Source of the DNA: Microscillaceae bacterium
GTDB taxonomy: Bacteria; Bacteroidota; Bacteroidia; Cytophagales; Microscillaceae
Assembly: GCA_011390205.1 (NCBI GenBank)
Contig: JAABSX010000013.1
Span: 1 to 64,000 of the forward strand
Length of the DNA stretch: 64,000 bases
Direction of reading: 5' to 3'
The notes under the pieces are model-generated. The model had not been told where the DNA came from and did not search any database. It saw only the letters and a list, made by a program, of their open reading frames with translations. A program made the position numbers and the translations under genes. Positions 17,739 through 24,809 of this stretch are shown piece after piece (position 1 is the first letter of the stretch; each line of letters starts with the position of its first letter).

Positions 17739-18765
17739 TGTACGTAGCCTCATGAGGGCAAACATACAAAAACTCACTCCTTATGCTTCGGCTAGGAGTG
17801 AGTTTACAGGCAAAGCAGATATCTTCTTAGATGCCAATGAAAACTCTTTTGCCTCTGTAGGCACTGACACAGACTACACTCGCTACCCTGACCCACTCCA
17901 GAAAGCCATCAAGCAAAAACTGGCTCAGATAGAACAACTTTCTCCTGAGCAGATTTTTCTGGGCAATGGAAGCGATGAAGGAATAGATTTATTACTGAGA
18001 ATCTTCTGTGAGCCAGGCAAAGACAAGGTACTTACCATGCCACCTACCTACGGAATGTACAAGGTCTCTGCTGATATCAATGACCTAGAAGTAGTGTCTG
18101 TACCTCTCAAGGCTGATTTTAGCATAGATGTACCCAATGTTCTCAAAGCCATTGAAGCGTTTTCACCCAAAGTACTTTTCATTTGCTCACCCAATAACCC
18201 TACAGGCAATCTACAGAACAGAGAGGATGTATTAGCGCTGCTTAAAGCCTTCAAAGGAATCGTGGCGATAGATGAAGCCTACATTGACTTTTGTGCAGAG
18301 CACAGTTTTCTGAGCGAATTGCCACACTTTAATAATCTAGTGATTTTTCGTACTTTCTCCAAGGCTTGGGGCTTGGCAGCACTTCGCCTAGGCATTGCTT
18401 ATGCAAGCCCCGAAATCATCTCAGCTTTCAATGGTGTAAAGCCTCCCTATAATATCAATGCCCATACTCAAATCATCGCTGCACAGGCACTTGAGGATAT
18501 TGGCAAGAAAACCAAGCTGGTGCAAGAGATTCTGGATGCCAAGAAAGATTTATTGGCGGCACTCAGCTCTCACCCTGCTGTAGAAGAGGTCTTTCGCTCA
18601 GATACTAATTTTATTTTCTTTAAGATGAAAGATGCTACGAAGGTTTATCAAAAACTACTCAATGAAGGCATCATCATACGAAATCAGACCAAAGTCTATC
18701 CTGAAGGACTACGCATAACTGTAGGCACACCTGCTGAGAATGAAGCATTTATCAAGGCATTGTGA
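17728..18765 (+). CDS. hisC: Histidinol-phosphate aminotransferase
   Basis: PLP enzyme converting imidazole-acetol phosphate to histidinol phosphate. Class I/II fold: DANENSF near the N-terminus, FLGNGSDEGIDLLLR, CSPNNPTGN, VAIDEAYIDF, and the PLP lysine in FRTFSKAWGLAALRLG. The preferred start is ATG 17728 (345 residues), overlapping hisD by 11 bases; alternatives are ATG 17716 and ATG 17752. Other his genes (B, H, A, F, I) are not found immediately after it, so the pathway is split or continues elsewhere. Confidence 0.95.
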   Translation: MKTDVRSLMRANIQKLTPYASARSEFTGKADIFLDANENSFASVGTDTDYTRYPDPLQKAIKQKLAQIEQLSPEQIFLGNGSDEGIDLLLRIFCEPGKDKVLTMPPTYGMYKVSADINDLEVVSVPLKADFSIDVPNVLKAIEAFSPKVLFICSPNNPTGNLQNREDVLALLKAFKGIVAIDEAYIDFCAEHSFLSELPHFNNLVIFRTFSKAWGLAALRLGIAYASPEIISAFNGVKPPYNINAHTQIIAAQALEDIGKKTKLVQEILDAKKDLLAALSSHPAVEEVFRSDTNFIFFKMKDATKVYQKLLNEGIIIRNQTKVYPEGLRITVGTPAENEAFIKAL

Positions 18766-18822
18766 AGGAAAATAAAGTCCATCGCTTCAACAACAAAACC
18801 CTTACCCTAACCATTTTTAGAG

Positions 18823-19221
18823 ATGAAAAAATATGCTGAAATAGACCAAAGTGAATTTCCTGTAGTGAAGGTAGTGTTTACAGGTGAAGCCGCTCAGGCT
18901 GATAATTTCCCGCTTTATTTAGAAGAAGTAAAGCAAAGCTATGACAGCAAAACCGCCCTCGCCATTATTTTTGATGCGAGCAAGGCTGTATTTCCTGGCA
19001 TCACTTACCAAAAAATGCAAGCCCAATGGCTCAAAGACAATGCACAACTGATGAAAGATTTTTGCAAAGGCACTGCCTACATCATCCCTAACTTCATCAT
19101 CAGAAATGTGTTACAGGCTATTTTTGCTTTTCAGACACAGTCTGCGCCTTACCTCGTGTGCAGCAGCTACTCAGAGGCAGAGGCTTGGGTGAAAAAACAG
19201 CTACTCTCAGCAGAAGGATAA
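18823..19221 (+). CDS. STAS/SpoIIAA-like protein
   Basis: 132 residues, soluble, alternating beta/alpha. The central IIFDASKAVFPG strand-helix, the WLKDNAQLMKDFCKGTAYIIPN segment and the terminal EAEAWVKKQL helix follow the pattern of SpoIIAA-like (STAS/SEC14) small proteins of Bacteroidota. No catalytic residues are evident. The role is unknown. It follows hisC by 57 bases and may be co-transcribed. A protein of the same general type is encoded at 51.3 kb. Confidence 0.6.
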   Translation: MKKYAEIDQSEFPVVKVVFTGEAAQADNFPLYLEEVKQSYDSKTALAIIFDASKAVFPGITYQKMQAQWLKDNAQLMKDFCKGTAYIIPNFIIRNVLQAIFAFQTQSAPYLVCSSYSEAEAWVKKQLLSAEG

Positions 19222-19270
19222 ATATACACCAGACTGGCTAGTAATGAGGCTATTCTTAAGAAGCCAAAGT

Positions 19271-19311
19271 AAAAAAGCCACACTTCCAGACGTAGAAGTG
19301 TGGCTCTTTCA
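19271..19311. terminator. Bidirectional terminator
   Basis: AGCCACACTTC (19276-19286) and GAAGTGTGGCT (19295-19305) pair perfectly over 11 bp with an A run on the left and a T-rich right side. It lies between convergent genes. Confidence 0.88.
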
Positions 19312-19331
19312 TTTATACGCATCAAGGTTGC

Positions 19332-20267
19332 CTACGAAAGCACTTTTTTAAAATACTCATAAGTAATCTTCAAGCCTTCTGCACGGCTGACTTTGGGCTC
19401 CCAGCCTAAGATTTCTTTGGCTTTGCTGATGTCTGGTTGGCGTTGCTTGGGGTCATCTTTGGGCAAATCTACATAAATCACCTTTTGAGAAGTGCCTGTA
19501 AGCTTGATGATTTCTTCTGCAAATTGATTAATCGTAATCTCATCAGGGTTACCGATATTGACAGGCTGTGCATGGTTACTGAATAAAAGGCGATAAATCC
19601 CCTCCACCAAGTCATCAACATAGCAGAATGAGCGGGTCTGCGAGCCATCTCCGAATACAGTCAGGTCTTTGCCTTGCAAAGCTTGCCCGATAAAAGCAGG
19701 CAATACACGTCCATCATCCAGACGCATGCGAGGGCCATAGGTATTAAAAATACGTACAATGCGGGTCTCTAAACCATGGAAGGTATGGTATGCCATTGTG
19801 ATTGCCTCCTGAAAGCGTTTTGCCTCATCATAGACTCCTCTGGGCCCTATTGGATTTACATTTCCCCAGTAATCCTCTGTCTGAGGATGGACTAGGGGAT
19901 CTCCATAGACCTCCGAAGTAGAGGCAATAAGCATGCGTGCATTCTTACTGCGTGCCAAGCCTAGCAGATTATGTGTGCCGAGAGAGCCTACTTTGAGGGT
20001 TTGTATCGGGATTTTGAGGTAATCAATGGGGCTGGCAGGTGATGCAAAATGCAAAATATAATCTATATCACCTGCTACATGCACATACCTAGAAACATCA
20101 TGGTGATAAAACTCAAAGTTTTCTAAGGGCATCAGGTGCTCTATGTTTTTCATAGAACCCGTGATAAGATTATCCATGCCTACTACTCTGTAGCCTTCTT
20201 TGATAAAACGGTCGCTGAGGTGCGAGCCAAGGAACCCGGCAGCACCGGTAATAAGTACTCTTTTCAT
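19332..20267 (-). CDS. UDP-glucuronate decarboxylase (UDP-xylose synthase)
   Basis: SDR-family enzyme converting UDP-glucuronate to UDP-xylose. The 311 residues match UXS length. Visible motifs are the cofactor loop [36 protein letters not shown] with the catalytic Ser/Thr and Glu, [10 protein letters not shown] with the YxxxK pair, [10 protein letters not shown], and [20 protein letters not shown]-glucose dehydrogenase lies just upstream on the same strand, so the two form a UDP-glucose to UDP-xylose route for polysaccharide or glycan synthesis. A strong terminator after ugd and a possible -7 box (TATTTTTG, 20334-20327) suggest this gene has its own promoter. Confidence 0.93.
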   Translation of the reverse strand: MKRVLITGAAGFLGSHLSDRFIKEGYRVVGMDNLITGSMKNIEHLMPLENFEFYHHDVSRYVHVAGDIDYILHFASPASPIDYLKIPIQTLKVGSLGTHNLLGLARSKNARMLIASTSEVYGDPLVHPQTEDYWGNVNPIGPRGVYDEAKRFQEAITMAYHTFHGLETRIVRIFNTYGPRMRLDDGRVLPAFIGQALQGKDLTVFGDGSQTRSFCYVDDLVEGIYRLLFSNHAQPVNIGNPDEITINQFAEEIIKLTGTSQKVIYVDLPKDDPKQRQPDISKAKEILGWEPKVSRAEGLKITYEYFKKVLS

Positions 20268-20340
20268 AAGTAAAGGGGGAGATGACTCAATGCGTCTTAA
20301 TTTTATGGTCAGTGTTATTTAATGCTCAAAAATAGCTAGA

Positions 20341-20398
20341 AAAAGTCTTGATACCTAGCCAATCTCTTTTGGAGGTGAAGCATCAAGACTTTTAAAAT
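20341..20398 (-). terminator. Terminator downstream of ugd
   Basis: AAAAGTCTTGAT (20341-20352) pairs exactly with ATCAAGACTTTT (20382-20393) around a 29-base loop. The minus-strand side is followed by T's. The hairpin sits over the -33 region of the likely promoter of the next gene. Confidence 0.75.
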
Positions 20399-20410
20399 AA
20401 TGAGAGAATC

Positions 20411-21739
20411 TTAGTGTGTGAATATCTCACTTGAAGTACACTCTCTACCAATGCTGTAATAAGTATATCCCAACTCTTGCATTTGCTCAGGCTCAAAGAG
20501 GTTACGTCCATCAAAGATAAGTTTTTCTTTGAGTAATTTACCTACTGCCTTAAAGTCAGGGTTACGAAACACAGGCCACTCCGTTACTATCATCAGGGCA
20601 TCAGCATCTACCAAAGCACCATAAGGGCTTTCTGCATAAGTAATACTATCACCGATGGTTATTTTTACATTTTCCATAGCTTCGGGGTCATAGGCAGTTA
20701 CAGAAGCGCCCATTTCCAGTAATATTTTGATATTTTCTAGTGCAGGGGCTTCTCTAATATCATCTGTATTGGGTTTAAAAGCCAAGCCCCACATGGCGAT
20801 TTTTTTACCTTTTAGGCTTCCTCCAAAGTGGTCTTTGAGGGGCTCTATCAGTTTTGATTTTTGGGCTTGGTTTACTTCCATCACAGATTTAAGGATACGA
20901 AACTCGTAGTTATTCTCCTCAGATGTTTTGGCAAGTGCTTGCACATCTTTGGGGAAACAGCTTCCGCCATAGCCTATGCCTGCGAATAAAAATCTTTTGC
21001 CGATTCGGCTATCCGTACCGATTCCACGTCGAACGGCATCCACATTTGCACCTACTTTTTCACAGAGGTTGGCCACTTCATTCATAAATGTAATCTTAGT
21101 AGCCAAGAAAGAATTGGCGGCATATTTGGTCATTTCGGCAGAGCGTTCGTCCATAAAAATAATGGGATTGCCTTGGCGAATGAAAGGGTTATACAATCTT
21201 TCCATTACTTTTTTGGCACGCTCTGAGCTAGTACCTACCACCACGCGGTCAGGCTTCATAAAATCATCTACTGCCACGCCTTCACGCAAAAACTCAGGGT
21301 TAGAGACCACATCAAACTCCACTTTGGCGTTGAGGGCTATTTTTTCACGGACTCTATCAGCCGTGCCTACAGGCACTGTGCTTTTATCTACGATGACGGC
21401 ATAATCTTCTAAGATGTGTCCAAGCTGCTCGGCTACGCCTAGTACGTATTTTAAATCTGCTGAGCCATCTTCACCTGGAGGGGTAGGCAATGCCAAGAAA
21501 ATAAGTTCAGCATCCTTAATGCCTGCCTTTAAGTCTGTGGTAAAAGAAAGACGATTTTGCTTGAGATTACGCTCAAAGAGTACTTCTAAACCAGGCTCGA
21601 AGATAGTGATTTGTCCATTACTAAGCATATTGACTTTGCGTTCGTCAATATCAACACATACCACATCATTGCCTGTCTCGGCAAAGCATGTACCTGATAC
21701 TAAACCTACGTAACCTGTTCCGATGACTGCAATTCTCAT
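20411..21739 (-). CDS. ugd: UDP-glucose 6-dehydrogenase
   Basis: Oxidises UDP-glucose to UDP-glucuronate with two NAD. The 442 residues fit the bacterial family. The N-terminal Rossmann motif is VIGTGYVGLVSGTCFA. STVPVGTADRVRE, the substrate loop NPEFLREGVAVDDF, KYAANSFLATKITFMNE, the catalytic Cys in GYGGSCFPKDV, and the second NAD-domain segment MWGLAFKPNTDDIREAP are present. It feeds the UDP-glucuronate decarboxylase encoded next. Upstream (21853-21860) TATATTTG on the minus strand is a possible -7 box with a 25-base gap to TTG. Confidence 0.96.
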   Translation of the reverse strand: MRIAVIGTGYVGLVSGTCFAETGNDVVCVDIDERKVNMLSNGQITIFEPGLEVLFERNLKQNRLSFTTDLKAGIKDAELIFLALPTPPGEDGSADLKYVLGVAEQLGHILEDYAVIVDKSTVPVGTADRVREKIALNAKVEFDVVSNPEFLREGVAVDDFMKPDRVVVGTSSERAKKVMERLYNPFIRQGNPIIFMDERSAEMTKYAANSFLATKITFMNEVANLCEKVGANVDAVRRGIGTDSRIGKRFLFAGIGYGGSCFPKDVQALAKTSEENNYEFRILKSVMEVNQAQKSKLIEPLKDHFGGSLKGKKIAMWGLAFKPNTDDIREAPALENIKILLEMGASVTAYDPEAMENVKITIGDSITYAESPYGALVDADALMIVTEWPVFRNPDFKAVGKLLKEKLIFDGRNLFEPEQMQELGYTYYSIGRECTSSEIFTH

Positions 21740-22227
21740 AAATTGATTTGTTTTAAATTAAATGTATGACTGTATAAATATAAAATTAAGTGTGTTTATT
21801 TGTCTAATGTAATATTATTACCTTAAAATTCATTTTTTATCTAATAGCAGCACAAATATATATATTTTGTGCTTCATTCATATTACAAATTTTTGTGGCA
21901 ACCTTACAAAGAATAACTCTTTAAATAATTACATAAATGAATATATTCTTCTTATTTTAATCTTTGTTTTTATGCTACAAAAGCTCTAGAAGGTCTAATT
22001 CTGAATGAAGATACAAAAGAATTTTTCTAAAATACCTCCAATTATGTAAATTATCTAAATAAAGCCTACGTAAGAACTGACCAAATAGATGAAAAATGAA
22101 AACAAAAATGTCTATTTTTTGATTCTAAACTACAAATTAAGTACTAAAACTTACATCTCATCAAAAAGAATTTCGTTTTTCTTTAATAATTACTATTTTT
22201 ACCTAAAAAAATTAAACTATAAGATAC
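21740..22227. other. AT-rich divergent intergenic region
   Basis: About 490 bases, strongly AT-rich, with only low-complexity ORFs. It must contain the promoters of ugd (minus) and of the acyl-CoA dehydrogenase (plus). No RNA gene or repeat was recognised. Confidence 0.4.
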
Positions 22228-23379
22228 ATGACTACATCACTTTTAGAAAACAAAGAAGCCATGATTGCCGAAATAGCCCAAAGTGTACGGGATTTTGCCC
22301 AAAAACACATTTTGCCAAACAGAGAAACTTGGGATGAAGGGCAAATTTTTCCCATAGAGGTATTCAAGGCACTCGGAGATATGGGCTTGATGGGTATGCT
22401 CGTACCCGAAAGCCTCGGTGGTGCAGGGCTAGGATACCATGAGTATGTGGCTGCTATCGTAGAATTATCCAAGGCAGACCCCGCTATAGGGCTTTCTATG
22501 GCTGCACACAATTCACTTTGTACAAACCATATCTTGATGTTTGGCAATGATTCCCAGAAAGGGAAATGGATTCCCAAGCTCGCAACGGCTGAATGGATAG
22601 GTGCTTGGGGGCTGACCGAGCCTAACACTGGCTCAGATGCAGGCAATATGCGCACAACCGCCAAAAAAGATGGCAATGAGTGGGTATTAAATGGTGCAAA
22701 AAACTTTATCACGCACGGCAAGTCTGGTGATGTAGCGGTAGTCATCGCTCGCACTGGAGAGATAGGTGATTCACACGGCATGACTGCATTCGTGGTAGAA
22801 CGTGGCACACCAGGCTTCAAAGCAGGCAAAAAAGAAAATAAACTGGGCATGCGTGCCTCCGAAACAGCAGAGATGATTTTTGAAGATTGCCGAATCCCTG
22901 AAGAGAATGTGCTCGGAGAAATCGGAGAGGGCTTCATACAGTCTATGAAAATCTTAGATGGAGGGCGTATCTCTATTGCTGCATTATCACTGGGTACTGC
23001 CAAAGGTGCTTATGAAGCCGCCCTGCAATATGCCAAAGAAAGACATCAATTTAACAAACCCATCGCAAGCTTTCAGGCAATTTCTTTTAAACTGGCAGAT
23101 ATGGCCACAGAAATAGATGCTTCTGAGCTACTCATCGCCAGAGCTTGTGATTTGAAAGATGCCCACAAGCCCGTAACCCGTGAATCTGCCATGGCAAAAT
23201 ATTATGCCTCAGAAGTGGCCTGCAGAGTGGCAAATGAAGCCGTACAGATTTTTGGTGGTTATGGATTTATCAAAGATTTTCCCGTAGAGAAGTTTTACCG
23301 TGATGTGAAGCTTTGCACCATCGGAGAGGGGACTTCAGAAATTCAGAAGCTGGTCATCTCCAGAGAAATCCTGAGATAA
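22228..23379 (+). CDS. Acyl-CoA dehydrogenase, short/medium-chain type
   Basis: FAD-dependent acyl-CoA dehydrogenase of the usual ~380-residue SCAD/butyryl-CoA dehydrogenase size. Visible are WGLTEPNTGSDAGNMRT (FAD/substrate), NFITHGKSGDVAVV, the DGGRISIAALSLG helix, and the C-terminal signature FGGYGFIKDFPVEKFYRD followed by TIGEGTSEIQKLVI, with the catalytic Glu in GEGTSE. Monocistronic, with its own terminator. It would act on shorter substrates than the 600-residue paralogue at 8.6-10.4 kb; the true chain-length preference cannot be read from the sequence. Confidence 0.95.
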   Translation: MTTSLLENKEAMIAEIAQSVRDFAQKHILPNRETWDEGQIFPIEVFKALGDMGLMGMLVPESLGGAGLGYHEYVAAIVELSKADPAIGLSMAAHNSLCTNHILMFGNDSQKGKWIPKLATAEWIGAWGLTEPNTGSDAGNMRTTAKKDGNEWVLNGAKNFITHGKSGDVAVVIARTGEIGDSHGMTAFVVERGTPGFKAGKKENKLGMRASETAEMIFEDCRIPEENVLGEIGEGFIQSMKILDGGRISIAALSLGTAKGAYEAALQYAKERHQFNKPIASFQAISFKLADMATEIDASELLIARACDLKDAHKPVTRESAMAKYYASEVACRVANEAVQIFGGYGFIKDFPVEKFYRDVKLCTIGEGTSEIQKLVISREILR

Positions 23380-23406
23380 GCAACAAACATTCAATCCATA
23401 TATCTA

Positions 23407-23447
23407 CAAAAAAAGCCTTCAAAAAATTGATTTCGAAGGCTTTTTTG
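23407..23447 (+). terminator. Terminator after the acyl-CoA dehydrogenase
   Basis: AAAAAAGCCTTC (23409-23420) and GAAGGCTTTTTT (23435-23446) form a 12-bp stem with T tail, and A's on the other side allow bidirectional use with the convergent susD-like gene. Confidence 0.88.
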
Positions 23448-23477
23448 TGATTATTCGGGCGTAAAAGCTATATTTTA

Positions 23478-24797
23478 TTATTCCCCTTCATCATTGGCAG
23501 GGCGTGGGAACTGTACCCAGACATTGTCATCAGGTCTATCAAGTGGAAGCTCACCTAGACGGTCGTAGCGACGCATATCTACCCAGCGATGCCCTTCACC
23601 AAAAAGTGAATAACGACGTTCATTAAGCATGGCCGTAATGAGCTGTGCTTTGGTAAGCCCAGCAGGTAAATCACCTAGACTTGCTGCATTTCTTACTGTA
23701 TTCAGTGCGTCTTCTCCATCACCTAGTGCGTCAGTCTGAATTTTTGCCTCTGCGTAGATAAGAATTAGCTCCTCATTGCGCATAATAGGGATAGGGTCAG
23801 ACTGAGACTTGTATGCCCAGAAATCATATTCGCCTGTGAGCTCATCTAGTGATGCTGGACTATTTCTGAGAGAAGTTTTACTAGTTACCCTTGTATCTCC
23901 AGCGGCCGCATCTGTGATGAAAGCAGGATGTACTACACGTAGTTCTCCATTTGCATTTTGAGGAAAAAACAACACATTGGTAACATCTGCTCCTGATATA
24001 GAAAAGAAGTGTGCAGGGCCTACATCAAGGCCTCCACTTAAATTCAGAAAAGAATCATCTAATAAATCAAGTGCATCACCATAATTTCCTCTATATAGAG
24101 CTACTCTAGCAGCAAGGCCACGGTTAAACTGTGCGAAAGTGCTGGGGGCATCAAAACCTGCAAAACCTGCACTTAATGAAAATATAAACTCAGTTTCTGA
24201 GCCTGCATTAAGATCAGTATTTGCTTCATTCAATAAGTTAGCGATGTCAGTAAGGGCATCTGTATAAGAGCGGAAAGGCCCTAGATTATCAGGGTCAGTT
24301 ACATCTATCCGAATGCCATTTTGATACAATTGATTCAATACCAATAGATATTGATACGCCTTAATCGTTTTGGCAAAGCCTACAGCATTGGATTTTTGGT
24401 CGGCGGAGATAGCGGCTGTAGTGTTATTGATGCCCGTAATCAATAGATTGGCATTCTTAATCACTCTGTACCTAGCTCCATAAGGGTTGGTAAGGTAAAA
24501 AGTATTATTGTCTAAACTAGAACTGCCTTTGCCTAATAAATCTCCTGTGAAGCGAGGGTCAGAGCCTGAGAATCTCCAGTATTCTCTGCCTATCATATTG
24601 ACTACATCATAATAATTGGCAAGTGACTCTCTCATCCCTGATTCTACCCCTGATACTAGGTTCTGAATCTCAGAAATACTAGGGTTATTGACAAGGTCTG
24701 AGCTTGGGTTATTGGGGTCTGATAGTTGGCTAATCTCACAAGACGCCAGCGTAAACCACAAGACTAAGAAGGATATTATATATTTTAAATTTTTCAT
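23478..24797 (-). CDS. SusD/RagB-family outer-membrane lipoprotein
   Basis: Surface glycan- or nutrient-binding lipoprotein that caps its SusC partner. The signal peptide ends in the lipobox LASC, with the lipidated Cys at residue 20. The body has the helical SusD pattern with TPR-like segments (GLAARVALYRGNYGDALDLLDD) and the C-terminal SusD/RagB signature RNEELILIYAEAKI, then ERRYSLFGEGHRWVDMRRYDRLGELP. At 439 residues it is short for the family. It starts 12 bases after the SusC-like gene, so they form one transcript. No glycoside hydrolase, sulfatase or regulator is adjacent, so the substrate cannot be inferred. Confidence 0.93.
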   Translation of the reverse strand: MKNLKYIISFLVLWFTLASCEISQLSDPNNPSSDLVNNPSISEIQNLVSGVESGMRESLANYYDVVNMIGREYWRFSGSDPRFTGDLLGKGSSSLDNNTFYLTNPYGARYRVIKNANLLITGINNTTAAISADQKSNAVGFAKTIKAYQYLLVLNQLYQNGIRIDVTDPDNLGPFRSYTDALTDIANLLNEANTDLNAGSETEFIFSLSAGFAGFDAPSTFAQFNRGLAARVALYRGNYGDALDLLDDSFLNLSGGLDVGPAHFFSISGADVTNVLFFPQNANGELRVVHPAFITDAAAGDTRVTSKTSLRNSPASLDELTGEYDFWAYKSQSDPIPIMRNEELILIYAEAKIQTDALGDGEDALNTVRNAASLGDLPAGLTKAQLITAMLNERRYSLFGEGHRWVDMRRYDRLGELPLDRPDDNVWVQFPRPANDEGE

Positions 24798-24809
24798 ATT
24801 CTGTCAGGA

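Noticed and set aside
18823-19221. Part of the histidine pathway
   Set aside because: It follows hisC but is a STAS-like protein with no catalytic motif of any his enzyme.
22212-23003. 263-codon minus-strand ORF opposite the acyl-CoA dehydrogenase
   Set aside because: It is fully antisense to a gene with complete family motifs and has a biased Ser/Pro/Ala composition typical of shadow frames.
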